A stretch of 64,000 nucleotides of DNA from Straminergon stramineum (GCA_963920665.1 OY987271.1:19223350-19287349); one strand, 5' to 3'. Counted from the stretch's first letter, positions 1 to 13,060 are shown. The notes: generated from the sequence alone by a model not told the origin. Numbers and translations: made by a program.

Positions 1-314
1 GGCAAATGAAAGGAGGTTCTAACACACCAAAGAACTTGACATTTTGATCAAGTATGCAAAATTTATGATGGGCCAAAGTTCTTTTGGGTAGAGGGTTTTA
101 AATCATTTCTTTGACATGGGTACGTGTTGATTTTGGAGATGTACATTGAGTAATGATGGCAATTTTGGATTAGTGGCACATTTGGAAGGGCCTACCTAAC
201 ACATCTTCCCAACCACAATTACATGCATGATCCAAATATTCTAGCTATGAAGGATTTAGAGTGGAAGCAAAGTATGTAAAGTTTGGATTTTCAACAAACA
301 TTGCAAGAACATAT
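1..314. other. AT-rich intergenic DNA, nothing recognised
   Basis: No coding frame, RNA gene or repeat end could be supported here. Confidence 0.5.
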
Positions 315-470
315 TTAATCCTTGAAGGACACTGAGGCGAAAAAATGGTTGATGGATGACTTCATTGTTCACTATAGAAACAAAGAATGCACCTACTAGT
401 CCAATAATTGGAGTAGTTTTGGTGACTACTTTGGTCATTGGGGGTTGTATCTTACATCTTCAAAAGACAT
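315..470 (+). mobile_element. TTAA MITE, ~150 bp subfamily, degraded copy
   Basis: It begins TTAATCCTTGAAGGAC and its interior (roughly 350-455) matches 46410-46510 closely, including the shared stretches GACTTCATTGTT, CAAAGAATGCA and TTTTGGTGACTA. The right end near 470 has lost a recognisable TTAA. The better-preserved sister copy is 46375-46525. Non-coding. Confidence 0.5.
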
Positions 471-719
471 TTCATGTCCGGGCTTAGTCAAACTTCACTA
501 GATTTTTAAATTAAAAGACATATTTCCAACAAAATGATATTTTTCTCATGTAGTAATATACATCTAAGATTTAATCTCATTGTTTCATAATTGAAAATGT
601 CAAATTGGATTTTATATAAATTTTAAGAGAAAGTTCTTTGCATAAATCATATTAATTATAAAATGCTTAAAGTAGTGTAATTTTTTTATAATAGTAACAA
701 ACATCATGGTATAATTGAT

Positions 720-981
720 GTCTCCTTTGAGCTCACACCAAGAGAAATTTAATAGAAAAAATCTAAAAGAGGTGTATTTTTTAGCTTTTAAGAAGCTATC
801 TTGAAAGCATTACAAAATTATAATTTGGAAAATTTTGAAAAAATTCAAATTGAGTAAAAAAATGATTGGAGCTACATTTTCTTAGCTCAGTTTAAAAACA
901 TTAAAAACTCTGAACTATGTGAAAATTTAAGTTTTGACTTTCAAAATGCTTGTAGGGCTTGCATTGTCCTTTAAGGGTTAA
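720..981 (+). mobile_element. Right-end fragment of a TTAA element
   Basis: The segment ends TTGTCCTTTAAGGGTTAA at 981, the standard right terminus of the TTAA elements in this window. No matching left terminus was found, so only the 3' part is supported and the start given is approximate. Confidence 0.4.
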
Positions 982-1188
982 TGCTAGCTGAAGTAAGATA
1001 GGTCATGGAACATTGTTGAAGAAAAACAAAAAAAATAGGCTCAAAGAAATAACTATACTTGTTGGAACTTGCAAGAATTTGGCATTTGTCTAAACTTCAC
1101 TCTTCCAAAACACATTGCTTTAGGTATTTCAAGTCTTTTTAAGAGATGCAACTTTCTCTTATAATCTCAAGGAGATCACTCCTTGTAA

Positions 1189-1773
1189 TTAAACCCCCTA
1201 AAGGACCAAATGACTATTGAACACACAGGTATTCACGGGTAGGTTTGTATGAAGTTGTTTCTTAACGGATGTTCTTCAAAATTTGACACAAGGTGTGAAC
1301 ATGAATCCCCTAAGTGGGAATATAATATTTTTTCCAATCGGGTGCATGAATCAAAAGTTATGCTGCCCTAAACTTTTGGGGCAGCTTGGGCAGTTTCGGG
1401 CAGCATGTGCAAAACACCTCTTCTACTTCTTAAATTTGGCAGGTATGTAACTTACATGATGTGAAATGCAAATGTCAAAAAAATAACCATTTGTAGTGTA
1501 AAAATCTCACTCTAGGAGGATTTAAAGGTTGTTGGCCCTAGTAGGCAAGGTCAAAAAAAACCTTTTTCTCCTAACTTCAAACACTATAATCTTTCAATCC
1601 ATATAGTCAAAGTTTCTGAAATTTTTTCCACACATTCCTATAAGATTCTAGTACAAATTTGTATGGTTGAATTTTGAAAATAATTTTTTTTTTCATTTTT
1701 TTCTCACTACCCTCAAAAGCGGCATTTTTTCACAATTTGTGTCTAAAATGTGCCTCGGTCCTTTAGGGGTTAA
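1189..1773. mobile_element. TTAA element, 585 bp
   Basis: The left end is TTAAACCCCCTAAAGGACC and the reverse complement of the right end is TTAACCCCTAAAGGACC, so the terminal inverted repeats agree over about 17 bases apart from small indels. TTAA borders both ends. There is no open frame of note, so it is a non-autonomous element. The interior contains several CTGCCC/GGGCAG runs (around 1368-1405) seen in relatives. Confidence 0.7.
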
Positions 1774-1902
1774 GGTCTACACTTGAGTTAAAAGGTTATT
1801 TGATGTGTGGCTATTTAACTTAATTACTGAATTTAAGATGACCATATTTTTACATAAAAATTTACGACAATGTATTTCCAATACCCTATGTTTTTTTGTA
1901 AA

Positions 1903-3378
1903 TTAACCCCTAAACATATTTGACTATGTTTTCACCAAAAACGCTCCAAAATTGCCATTTCTAATACAAGTACCAAATTTTAGAAAAATACATTTTTGGA
2001 CACATGTGACCATAAGATCTTGTAGTAAGGTAAACCAGCCCATGACAAGCAAACTGCCTAATGCAGTCATCTAGAAAACCACCCATTAGAGTCTTACACG
2101 AACCCATAACAGACTTTTTCTGCTAAATGAGATTAGGACTACATTAGGTTGATTTGTGGCCATAATCTTATCTTGGGAGATAGTCATGGAGTTATTAGTG
2201 ACTGTCATAGGGCACTTACACCATTCAAGTGTAAATTGGTCATAAAAAATTATTTTTTTATTCTTTCTGGTCATGGCCACGTTAGAAAATGTTGTGACTG
2301 CTTTAGGTGGTAAGATGACCATTATAGAAATCCTTTTTGCTGATTTGGGTAGTCTACAAACTCTGTTGGGCTAATTGGGCTGTATACTTCAAAAATTCTT
2401 AAAAAATTCTTACTTTGTCGAAAAAATAAATTTTCAATTGCTTCCTTCAATTCTCACATGTGTCTATGTAGGGAAAACAAAATCTGAATCACTTTGCTCA
2501 TGGCAACAATTCAAACCAGTCATTTTGCTTGTCATAGGCAAATTTACCTTATGCTGGTTTGAGAAGATGTGGAAAAAATTTCAAAAATTTCCACCGTGTA
2601 CATTGCAAGATATTAGCATTTAAAATTGACAAAAAGCCATTTTTTTGCCCTGCAAAAACCCGGGCAGCTGCACTTCTCAAGGTCAAATCATTATGAAAAA
2701 ATGTCCAAAATGGTTGTAACCCTTTGGATTCATTATTCAAGGCAATTTTTCCACATGCTTGAAAATTTGTAGATCATTTGAAATTGTACAATATGTAGAA
2801 AAAAATTAGTGAGTAGAAAGAAGTAGAGAATGATTCAAAATACTAAATTGTTAACAATTTATTTATAGAATTGAAAAATTTCAATCTCAATGGTTGTACT
2901 ATTGTAATAAACATTATATAATTAAAAAATTTATTTATTTTCCAAAAATATTGAAAATTGAGTTAAATAAAGGTCTTCAAAGTTGATTTTATAGTAGAGA
3001 TTCCATAACTATCCACAAACTACCCACAACTAAAACTCTTCATAACTTTCATCTCACAAATCAAAATGGAATGATTCAAAGCTTTCCATTTATATATAAA
3101 TCTAGAAAATCAATTTCAAATTTTTATTGAAAAAAAAAGTGATTTTTAAAGAAGTTTTTTTGCTGCCCAAGCTTCCTGTTGAGAAATGAAAACTACATAT
3201 CATATAATAATTTTTTAACCATGTCTTCAAAATTTATGAAAACTGTTGGGCCTTAAAGCTACTCCTTAGGTGCATGTTGTGTGAAAATTTGAAAGAAAAA
3301 AAATAAAATTTCCATTCGTAGTGAGCTACCTAAAATTGCTATGTTGCCCCAAAACGCCATTTGGTCCTTTAGGGATAA
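1903..3378 (-). mobile_element. Long TTAA element (~950 bp family), interrupted by a nested insert
   Basis: The left border is TTAACCCCTAAACATATT at 1903. The right border is GGTCCTTTAGGGATAA at about 3378, where the expected terminal TTAA has changed to ATAA. Removing the 522 bp insert at 2028-2549 and one copy of its TA leaves about 950 bp that runs colinear with the reverse complement of 4092-5022 and with 54234-55167. It carries the family's typical pieces: TTTTCACCAAAAACGCTCC near the left end, a GAAGATGTGGAAAAAATTTC segment after the insert, and the GTGAGCT..CC stretch near the right end. No coding capacity. Confidence 0.75.
2028..2549. mobile_element. Nested 522 bp MITE with TA target duplication
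   Basis: Inserted in the TTAA element 1903-3378. It begins AGGTAAACCAGCC and ends in the complement of AGGTAAATTTGCC. Both arms then share ATGACAAGCAAA, giving terminal inverted repeats of roughly 28 bp with a few mismatches. It is flanked by TA at 2026-2027 and 2550-2551. Removing the insert and one TA restores GTAGTATGCTGG, the sequence found uninterrupted (on the other strand) in sister elements at about 6680 and 60903. The TA duplication points to a Tc1/mariner-like mechanism, although the ends are not the canonical Stowaway CTCCCTCC. Confidence 0.8.
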
Positions 3379-3392
3379 ATTCATTTAGTTTT

Positions 3393-4095
3393 TTAACCCC
3401 TAAAGTCCTACTATTCCTTCAAGGGTAGAAATGGACTTTGGGTAGGCTCCTATAGTCTCAATATTCATCCCGATTGCTTGAAACTTTTTGTGAAGATAGA
3501 AAAACACAATAGCTTTCTAGGAATATAATTTTTATTTCATTTGATGCCCGGGAGCAAAAGTTATGGCACAAAAAGTCCTTTTTTTATGCAATGGGCACAA
3601 ATCTTCTTACACGATTTCTTTTTTTAAAACTAAATTTTTTTGTTTCTCGTAGATTGTAATTTTATCTATATAGGAAGCTTTGATTCATTCCATTTGGTTT
3701 TGTTATATGAAAGTTGTGGACAATCTTATTTTTTGAGCAATTAGAGCATCCTCTTGAAAAAATAACTCATAGGATTTGTTTCTGAATACAATTTCTCAAA
3801 AGAATTGTTTGACAAGGTAAGTTTGCTTCTTCAAACAACATGATTATTGGGATTATAGTGCTCCAATCCCATCTTAGAGCTATTATCAATTTAGTTTTTT
3901 CTTCAATCTTGGATCTACTTCTACTTAATAATTTTTTAAAGAATGAAAATCAAATGTGTATTTTTTGAAATTTTTTTCCTAGACTTTCACCTCAATTATT
4001 TGATACAAAAAAAAATTTATTCCAATTTTGTAGTGAAATTTTTTCCCATAAATGCACTACATTGAATAGGAGTATTAAGGGGACCAAAAAATTAA
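3393..4095 (+). mobile_element. Divergent TTAA element, right end uncertain
   Basis: The left end TTAACCCCTAAAGTCC at 3393 is clear. The interior around 3660-4010 resembles 7690-8000 and, in reverse, 43320-43700. The right end is blurred (TATTAAGGGGACC at about 4074, just before the TTAA shared with the next element at 4092). Non-coding. Confidence 0.5.
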
Positions 4096-5022
4096 CCCAT
4101 AAACACCCAAAGTGCGTTTTGGGGCAACCTAGTGATTTTGGGCAACTCACTACAAATGGAGTTTTTCCTTTTTTTCTTTGAAATTTTCACACAACAAGTG
4201 CTTGAGGAGTATCTTTAAGGCCCAAAATTTTTTATAACATTTGACTTCATTGTTAAAAAGTTATTGCATGATATGTAATTTTCATTGATCTTCAGGCAGT
4301 CCAAAAATTTCTTTAAAAAACACTTTTTTAAGAAATAAAAATTTGAAATTGTTTTTCTAGATTTATATATACATGGAAAGCTTTGAAACATTTGATTTTG
4401 ATTTATGAGATGAAAGTTATGAGGAGTTTTAGTTTGCAGGCAATTTCATATTCTCTACTCTAAAATAAATTTTGAAGTCCTTTATTTAACTCAATTTTCA
4501 ATATTTTTTGAAAAAAATAAAATCATAGGATGTGTATTGTTCATTAAAACATTAAAACCATAGGGATTGGAATTTTTTAATTCCATAACAAAATTCTTCA
4601 CAATTTTATATTTTAAATCATTGTCTCTTTCTTTGTACTTACTTTTTTTCGTATATGTTGCACAATTTCAAATTATCTGAATCTTTTCAAGCATGTAACC
4701 AACTTGCCTTCAAGAATGAATTCAAAGAGTAACTACCATTTTGGAATTTTTGTCATACAAATGTGGCCTTGTGAAGTGTACCTACCCGTTTTTTCACAGG
4801 GCCCAAAAAAGGATTTTTGCTAATTCAAATGCTAGTATCTTACAATCTACATGGTGGAAATTTCTGAAATTTTTTCCACATCTTCTCAAATAAGTTTAGT
4901 ACAAGATCTTACGGTTACATGTGTCCAAAAATGTTTTTTTAATAAAATTTGATACTTGTTCTAGAAATGACAATTTTGGAGCATTTTTGGTGAAAGCATA
5001 GTCAAAAACATTTAGGGGTTAA
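4092..5022 (+). mobile_element. Long TTAA element, complete copy (931 bp)
   Basis: It starts TTAACCCATAAACACCCAAA and ends AACATTTAGGGGTTAA. It is colinear with 41329-42265, 49067-49996, 60078-61031 and 62325-63255 on the same strand, and with 1903-3378, 36617-37483 and 54234-55167 in reverse. Near the left end it carries the family's CAACTCACTACAAATGGAG stretch. It encodes nothing. Confidence 0.8.
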
Positions 5023-5173
5023 AGGAGTTGATTGTAGAAAACTATAGACGTTTGAAACATGATGTACATCCCTTGAACATTGAAATAATTATCGATGTAC
5101 AATAAAGGTAGATATTTATATAGTGTCAAATGTCGATTAATTAGTATGGTTCCCCTCAATACCCCTATTTAGT

Positions 5174-5333
5174 GTAGAAGAAATCTACGTTTGCCTCAAC
5201 AAAATCTAAATGACGTGTTTGTTGAGTCAAATGCAAAATCTATGTTGAAAAAAGCAGAAAAATGAAAATTTTGCATTTGCCTCAACAAACAAGTCATGTA
5301 GATTTTGTTAAAGCAAATGCAGATTTCTTCTAG
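5174..5333. repeat. 160 bp near-perfect palindrome (hairpin)
   Basis: The left arm (about 5175-5240, beginning TAGAAGAAATCTACGTTTGC) is the reverse complement of the right arm (about 5267-5332, ending GCAGATTTCTTCTA) with only a few mismatches over about 65 bases. The loop is about 25 bases. It contains no frame. It could be a foldback MITE or a hairpin RNA precursor. No convincing target duplication was seen. Confidence 0.8.
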
Positions 5334-5339
5334 TAAGTG

Positions 5340-5606
5340 ATGGTTGTCAGTCATTTGAAATTGCAAGCCCATCAATGTTCAAAAAGACTTTTTTCCCAAC
5401 TTTGAATGCTAATATCTTCCAATTTGTATAGTTAAATTTCATCAAATTTTTAACACATGATATGAGACTAGTGAAGTATAAGATCCTAGAGTTCGATTCT
5501 AAAAAAATATTTTTTCCATTTTCTTGGGTGAATGCAACAAAAGTGAAAAAATGGTAGTTTTGAGTCATTTTTGATAGAAAAATGGCCTTGGGACTATAGG
5601 GGTCAA
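5340..5606 (+). mobile_element. Degenerate right-end fragment of a TTAA element
   Basis: The order of motifs (AATGCTAATATCTTCCAAT, AAGATCCTA, a TTTTTGATAG stretch, then CTATAGGGGTCAA at 5594-5606) follows the right third of the long TTAA family, but the terminal TTAA has become TCAA and the left part is missing. Confidence 0.45.
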
Positions 5607-5878
5607 GTGAGGCTATCTTATGTACAAAATTTAAATGTTGAAATTTTTCTCATTGCTACCCTTCTTTACAAATTTTTCCTTCCCTCTATTACATGCACGT
5701 ATATATATAGGTATACATTATAAAACCAACAACAATCAATTCCATTCAAGTGCCATTGCCCAAGTGGTGGTTTTCAATAACAAATTTACCTTTGAACACT
5801 TCAGGATCCCTACTAAAACTATCCTATGAACACTTCAATAAGAGTGTGTTTAATACATATGGCTTCAAAGATTGAAGT

Positions 5879-6808
5879 ATAATCCCTAAAGGACCGGCCT
5901 TGTGTTTTTGGCAACATAACTTTTTTGGGCAAGTACATGTGGGCGGAGATTTGACTTATTTAGGCTGAAATTTTCTTACAAGGTGCAAATGAGAAATATC
6001 TTCCATGAGTGTTATATTTCATTTCATTTGAGTATACAAGTGAAAAGTTATGATGCAAAATGTCATTTGTTTCTCAACTCGAGCAAATCAGGTAAATAAA
6101 AAAAATAAAAATTTCAAAAATAAAAATTTGAAATTGATTTTCCAGATTTATATATACATGGGAAGCTTTGAATCATTCCATTCTAAGTAATGAGTCAAAA
6201 GTTATGAGGATTTTTTTTGCGGGCAATTATGGATTCTCTACTCTAAAATAAACTTCAAAGTTATTTATCTTATTCAACTTTCAATGTTTTTGGAAAAAAA
6301 ATAAAATCATAGGATGTAGATTCTTTATTACAATGTTGTAATTGTTGGGATTGGCATTTCTCAATTCCATAATTGAATTCTTGACAATTTAGTATTTTGA
6401 ATCATTTTCTACTACTGTCTTTTTACTATTTTTTTCCTAGATATTGTATAATTCCAAATGATTTGAAAATTTTCAAGTATGTGGCCAACTTGTCTAGGAA
6501 AAAGAAGCAAAAGAAGCACCACCATTTTGGACATTTTTTCATAGAAAAGTGAGCTTGTGAAGTGCAGATGCCTTGTTTTTCATAGGGCCAAAAAAATGAT
6601 TTTAGTGAATTTAAATGCTTATACCTTGCAATCCACACGGTGGAAATTTCTGAAATTTTTATCACATGTTCTCAAGTCAGCATACTACAAGATCTTATGG
6701 CTAAAGTGTTAAAAATAGATTTTTTTGAAATTTTTTGGTACTTGTATTGAAAATGGTAGTTTGGGAGCATTTTCAGTGAGAACATAGTCATGGAACTTTA
6801 GGGGTTTA
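5879..6808 (+). mobile_element. Long TTAA element, second subtype, aged ends
   Basis: The left end is ATAATCCCTAAAGGACC and the right end ACTTTAGGGGTTTA, so both border tetranucleotides have one substitution from TTAA. The left 200 bases match 62325-62530 better than the other copies (both share GGCCTTGTGTTTTTGGCAAC and AAGTACATGTG). This defines a subtype whose right two-thirds is common to the whole family. Confidence 0.7.
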
Positions 6809-7679
6809 TGGACTATAAACTCTATCCTCAATTTGTACGTTTACCAAGTCAAAATTCACTAAGGTAAACCTCCTTATAGGTGTAATGTGATAATTTCTTC
6901 TTTTTGTGGTCAATTTTTTACATTTATAGTTAATTATTTTATATATGCAATATTAGTACTATAGCACAATTTTAGTCAAACATCCTTCATTGTAGATTTT
7001 CTTGATTGTGTTCATTTGATCATCCACATGAAATTATTTGTCCTTATCTATACTCATGGTACTAAAAAAATTTGCATTGTCCCTATTTGTTAAAGCTAAC
7101 TTATTAATAAAATTCCTACTTTATAATATTTTTATGTAGCCTAATTTATATATATTAGAATACAAGTAATTTTATCGACCCTATAATAGCCCTACATATT
7201 ATATTAAATTTCCCCCCTTTGAATTAAATGCAATACAAGATATTTAAGGGCAAAGGAAGCCCTTGAGTTCTGCAGAGTGAGGGAACTCACAACATCAACA
7301 ATCTAACACGCCCCAAATTGTGCCATGTCAAATAATATTAATTATTTGATGATTTATTTTATATTTTTAAAATATTTCTTTTTTAAAGAAATTTAAAAAT
7401 CAATTTTGAGTTTTTAAACACTTTAAATTTATTTATTTAAATTAAAAATTATTGACAACAATGGCTAGTTTAGAGTTCTCCTACAGCAAAGGGAACAACC
7501 CTGAAAACGGCCCTCCTTTGCCCTCAAATCTCCCCAAATGGACCCTATCTTTTAACTCACATAGTTTTCTAAAAACTCAAGAGTAATCTCCCCGTGCTTA
7601 TGATTAAATGGGAGGGGCTAGGCTAGGTTAAGAACATAATAGTAACCTAAAATTATTTCAAGTGCAGATAACAATTTGA
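6809..7679. other. AT-rich intergenic DNA, nothing recognised
   Basis: Only short chance reading frames and A/T runs are present. The small GC-richer patch at about 7480-7620 carries no identifiable gene. Confidence 0.4.
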
Positions 7680-8280
7680 TTACATTTTAGATTAGTGATG
7701 AGAAAGTTGTGGAGTATCTTGTTTCATAGGCAATTATAGCATCTTTCAAACAAACTAATGTATTGGATTTCTTTTTTTTAAATCCATTTTCACAAATTTA
7801 GAAAAAAGATTCCACATGATTTAGTTCACTTGCTAGAATAATCTCACCATTTGAATTTGAATGATTCAATTCCATCTATCTTGTTCCTACTTCAACTTCC
7901 TTAACAACTTCTTAAAGAAGGAAAAATAGAAGGGGCATTTTAGTTTGTGTTTTCTAGTCTCCCAGCTCAATTTTTCAACATGAAAAATTTGAATTCAAAA
8001 TCTATTTTGCAGAAAAGTTCAAATTAAGAAGATTCAAAATATTATAATCTAATGAGACAAAAGAACAAGAAAAACATTCTTTTCACTTTTAAATATCTTC
8101 TAGTTTACGTAGACAATATTCTTAAAGCTTCTTCCACACATTTTCATTCTATTTTAGTGCTAGATCCTATGGTTAGATATGCAAAACAACGTTCTTGAAA
8201 ATAAGTTTGGCACTTTGTAATAGAAATGGCAATTTTGAGTGTTTTTGACAACAAAAAGGTGTTTGTCCTTTAGAGGTTAA
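7680..8280 (+). mobile_element. Truncated TTAA element with intact right end
   Basis: It ends GTCCTTTAGAGGTTAA at 8280. The interior at 7690-8000 parallels 3700-4000 (shared order of GAAAGTTGTGGA, GCAATTATAGCATC and CCTACTTCAACTTCCT-like stretches). No left terminal TTAACCCC was found, so the start is approximate. Confidence 0.5.
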
Positions 8281-11200
8281 AATTTTTTTAAATCAAGATT
8301 TGCCATAAGCTATAAATAGCTTAAGTCAAGGTTTTGAGTTGTAGTGATAAGAAAATAGAAAAATAAAAGGGCTATGAATGGCCATCAATAGTTGGTCAAA
8401 ATGCAATTATATTTTATATGATGCATTATTGGTGCTAACTATTCTTTGACAATTATTTCTATTAGAGGTTATTGTGAGAATTATAGATAGTACAAAGATG
8501 AAGATTTAAAAGATATTTCCACTTTTTGACACTTGAAATTCATAAACCTTGTTCAATATCTTTCATTTTTTATTGCCTCAGAGCCTCACAAAAATCTCAT
8601 TGCTCCAAGTTACAGTTGTTGTTTGGTACTTCTATACTAAAAGACTTGTGGTGAATAAGTCAACAATGATGGCAACTGTTAGAAATTCAAACTTGTTCAC
8701 ATCACATGCATTTGATTTATAGGTGGGATGACTTAGACTTTTAGAATCTAGCAGATGAAAGGGAAGGGGGGGGGGGGGGGGGAGACTTCCTAAAGTTCCA
8801 AGACACATTCTCCCTCACATTTTTTGATGGGGGGGGGGGGGGGGGGGAGAGTTTCTATTCATTGGTTAGTCTCTACTATGTCGTCAAAGAACCAAAATTC
8901 TCTTCGTTTTCATCAATGTCCTACATGGATTCAATTTCTTAGTCTTCATTAGTTTCTTTATAAGTAATCATGCTCAATGATCTTTGCTAGGAAGCTCAAA
9001 GGCAAGATTCTTTTCACAGATGACTTCACAACTTTTGCACATAAAACAACAAATCCACTCTTTATAGTCTTGGTTCAAGATTGTTTTGAAACACTTGGTC
9101 TTACTAAAAATAAAGATATAGTCATAATTTAGTGTCCTAATAAAACACAAGGTTTTTTGTAATGGATCATCCCAATGAATTTCCCACTTGTAGATAGCTA
9201 GACATGGCACTAAAAAACATCTTAGAAATGCTAGAAAGTTGAAGCCCATGTAACAACAATATGTAGCTAAAAACAAGGAGGGGAAGATCAATAAGAGTTA
9301 AGAAATGATTAGTTCGTAGAGACAATGATCAACAAGAACTCCAAATAAACCAAATCTTCAATAAAAGACATCAAGTGAGTCTAAGAGGTATTAGAGGGAA
9401 TAACACTTCATATATCAAAAAATCATATGGCTACCACTTGGTATGGAGAAGGAAGGAAATGCAATATCACTATTCATATTAGTGAATCACCAAATAGTGA
9501 TAAATTGTGTTGGAATTTTAGGAAGAAGATGAATGCTTGTCCAATTGATCAAGAAAGGGGTTAGGTACACCACAATCCAATTGATTAGCCAAGGTTTAAC
9601 CCCAAAGATCCAAAGAAGATCTTGATTCATGATGAAGATCAAGATTTAGTTAGCAATGTTGTAAAGGAAAATGTCACTATGAGCAAAATACAAAGAGCAA
9701 AAAGAGGCAACAAGGAGAAGCAACAACCTCAAATAAGCCTTAAGCAAACAATCAATTGAAGATAAGAGAAGACAAGAAGCGGTAAGGAAGGATATGCACC
9801 AAGGGCTTATAGTAGATTTCTAGTGGGAGAAAAGAACAAAATTCCATGTGTCTCTCTTTGTTCCAAACAAAACATTGGGAATTTTGTCTCACACTAGGAA
9901 AGTTTAGAGTCATAGAGAAATTACACTTGTTTAGGAAAAAAATCACTAGAAACTCATAGGGAAACCTTGACATGGTTCTTGTTCGATAACAAATGAAGAA
10001 TGAAAAATTGCTTTATTGAAGAATGAAATTGGGATTGTAGATGAATGAAATATGGATGCATTAATATACTTTTATGAATAATATTTAGATTTTGGATGGA
10101 TGAATTGTTTTATTTTTAATGATTCAAATTAGGAACATAAATGGATAAAAAGCAGATGATATATTGCATGTTGCATTAACAAGTTTTACATTTTTAGTAA
10201 GCTCATTCCACATATTGTACATCAATATAATTTGTATTTTTTCACACACTTAGTTGAACTTGTTGAAGATAGGTCTTCAAAGGTGTACTCAAGGTTGGAT
10301 GAATGATCATGTATGAAAATGTCATAAATTTTGAACGTTGTGTCAATAGAATGCCTCAAGTCTTTGGTGTGGAGTTTCTTGCACAATTGCAACATCACTA
10401 TAAGAAAGAAAAAGTCATTCTAAATTGGTAAAAAATAAGATTGAGTTGTGCTAAATTGGCATATTGCCTTAAAAGACTAGTCATAAATATTAATCAACAA
10501 ATCTCTATTACTATGAATAACATTGGACATGGCCTTAAAGGATGTCCATCTATAGTATAGTAGCTATCCTACATGGTTGATGATTTGACTAAGGCAAATG
10601 TAAGTTCCCTTTTTCACTTCTTGAATTTTAATTTGATGTAAGTCCTTTAGCTATTTCATGAATGTCTAAATGGTTGTTTTTTTCTACTTTTTCAATGTCC
10701 AAAAATAAAGTTTTAGATTTTCCTTTTCTAACCCCACACATATTTTTTTTATGAATAATTAGACAACAACAATTGTCAAATCCTTCAATTTCATGTTATT
10801 CTAGTCGTTGTAGTGTGCCACTAAATGATTCACATGTTTAATATTTTTTGGACATGGATTTGTGTTTCATAAGTCTATTTATAATCATCATTATTTTCAT
10901 CCATTAAAATTTGAAATATGTTATATCCTACAAATTCATTCTCCAAAGATATTCCATCAAGCCTTTATGTATAGGTCCAAGAACATTCATAGCACACAAT
11001 ACATGATAATGATTACCATACATGGACAATTGCATTAGAAAATTTTTGGACTCTCCAAAGGGATGCCAATGTTTGACAAGCCAATCTATTTCTAGAGCCT
11101 ATTGAAGCTACTCAGAAGAGGGAATTTTTGACAAAACAAAGATTCACCTTGTGGGAATACCAGGAGTTCGAAGAAGTATATTTCAGTTTCCTATTCCGCA

Positions 11201-13060
11201 AGCGTCAAAGGAAGGTGCTTTGGGGGTGCTTTCAATTATCAAAACATCACTTGTCACAATCCTAACAAATAGTATCTAAGAATGAATGCTCTGACATTTA
11301 GAAGTGATGAAGTACAAAAATAGGGGAAAAGTTCTTCAAGCAAAATAAATGTAATGCACTAAGGGTCCCTCTCGGCACTTCCTGGTAGCCCTGAGGAGAG
11401 TCCACAATTTCTCTAATGGATTGTATTCTATAGCCTCTTGAAATAATAATGTCATTAAAATTCATGCTTCCTAAGAAAACACTATAAACCCATATTCAAT
11501 TACAACATTGTTTCCATTACAAGGTCCTCTACCACTAATTGTGTGAAGAAGACCAAAAAATATCAATATAAAATTATACCTTTTCATATTGTAAATATAG
11601 CCTACTACTCTCCAAAATATTTATTTCTAGCTAGCATTGGTCTGGATGTTAGTCTATATGCATAATATACAAACTACTTCTAATTACATACATTACAAAG
11701 ACAAAATATGTAAGTTTATACTCTCCCCTCTTCCATTTAATAGCACATCCCCACCCAACTTTCAACTACCTTCTTTGATTGCTCTAATAACCTCAATCTA
11801 TTGCATATGGATCATCATGCATTGTCTCTAAAACTACTTCCCTAGAAACACCTTGTCTCTTGCATATCTTAGAGAATTCATAATGTCATTTCATCGGAGA
11901 AACCTCCACCCCTGTGTCATAGCAAATTCACTCCAAGTAATGGATCATTCAACTATTCACCCTTCATCTCTACCAACAAATTTTGCTCTTCCTTACATTC
12001 TCTACCTACCATGACTAATGATGCCAATCTTGTGTTGTCTTTAGACATTTCTTCCCCCATATCCCATGCCTACCACTTTTTATTTGATAAGATTTGAGTT
12101 CCTTCATCCTCTAGTCTACAATTTGCATTTAAATCTAAAAAGTCAATTCAAGTAAATGTTTAACATAAAAACATTGTGCCATACTCACAAAATACATACA
12201 CTTAGATCACATAAAATTCTTCTAAAACTTTGTATGTTCAATAGGCACATGTTGCCTCCTTCTCTCACTACAAGATATTTTCAAGCTATAGTCTAGTGTT
12301 TGGGACTATGTAGTGCACTACAATCAATGTAGGGATTGCAAAAACTAGTGCCCCAAAACCCAAACAAACAATATCATCAATAATTTTCTAAATATCCAAA
12401 GTAGCCAAGATGTTTTCATTATTTCTGAATTTAATATTAAATAAATCAATACAAACATGGTTTTAACTTTATATCTTAAAATAAAGATTTGAATTTTTCT
12501 TTCACTTACTAGGAATCAATATTATAGTACTTGCATTGCTTTGTTGAAGTCATCTATATACTACAATATTGATTAAAATTTGTTGTCTCAAAAATGGAGT
12601 AACTTGTTACAAATGTAATCATACGATGAATAATAAAATCATAAAATTTGCTACAATATTTTTTCTTAGAAGGTCTCTCTAGATATATGTGTCCATGCTA
12701 AGTTTGTTAAAAAAATCATAGTGATTTGAGTTGGTGCAAATTAAAGTCTAAAAATCGTAGAAGTTGAAAAATTGACCAAATTGCAACTTTGTGACTACAA
12801 AATTACTTCATTGTAGCTTGAAATACAAGAGACCTTAGCCACAACATGTGAGACTATTTGGCCATTCCTTAGATTGGATCCCTATACTATTAGTCATGGG
12901 TGTTGGTGAGGTAGGCTAAATCTAGACTACAATCCCCATGTATGAGAAAATTTCACTTGAATTAGACATTATAGAAATTAGGCCTTGCAGAGTACCATTC
13001 ACATTCAAGGTGTGGAAACGTTCATTGCATTGTTACAATCATTCAAATTTAAGAATTCAA
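8281..13060. other. Long AT-rich intergenic stretch without recognisable gene
   Basis: The longest frames are about 105 codons on the minus strand and show no family resemblance. The purine-rich 9300-9750 stretch could be a decayed retroelement, but nothing in it is diagnostic. The paired poly(G) runs are listed separately. Confidence 0.4.
8766..8847. repeat. Paired poly(G) tracts
   Basis: A run of 17 G at 8766-8782 and a run of 19 G at 8829-8847 are separated by 46 bases in an otherwise AT-rich context. Both are followed by GAGA/GAGT, which suggests a local duplication. Run lengths in an assembly are unreliable. Confidence 0.8.

Noticed and set aside
1761..1773. Interstitial telomere, because element ends contain CCCTAAA/TTTAGGG
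   Set aside because: Only a single unit occurs per end, with an extra C (ACCCCTAAA), always at an element terminus. There is no tandem array.
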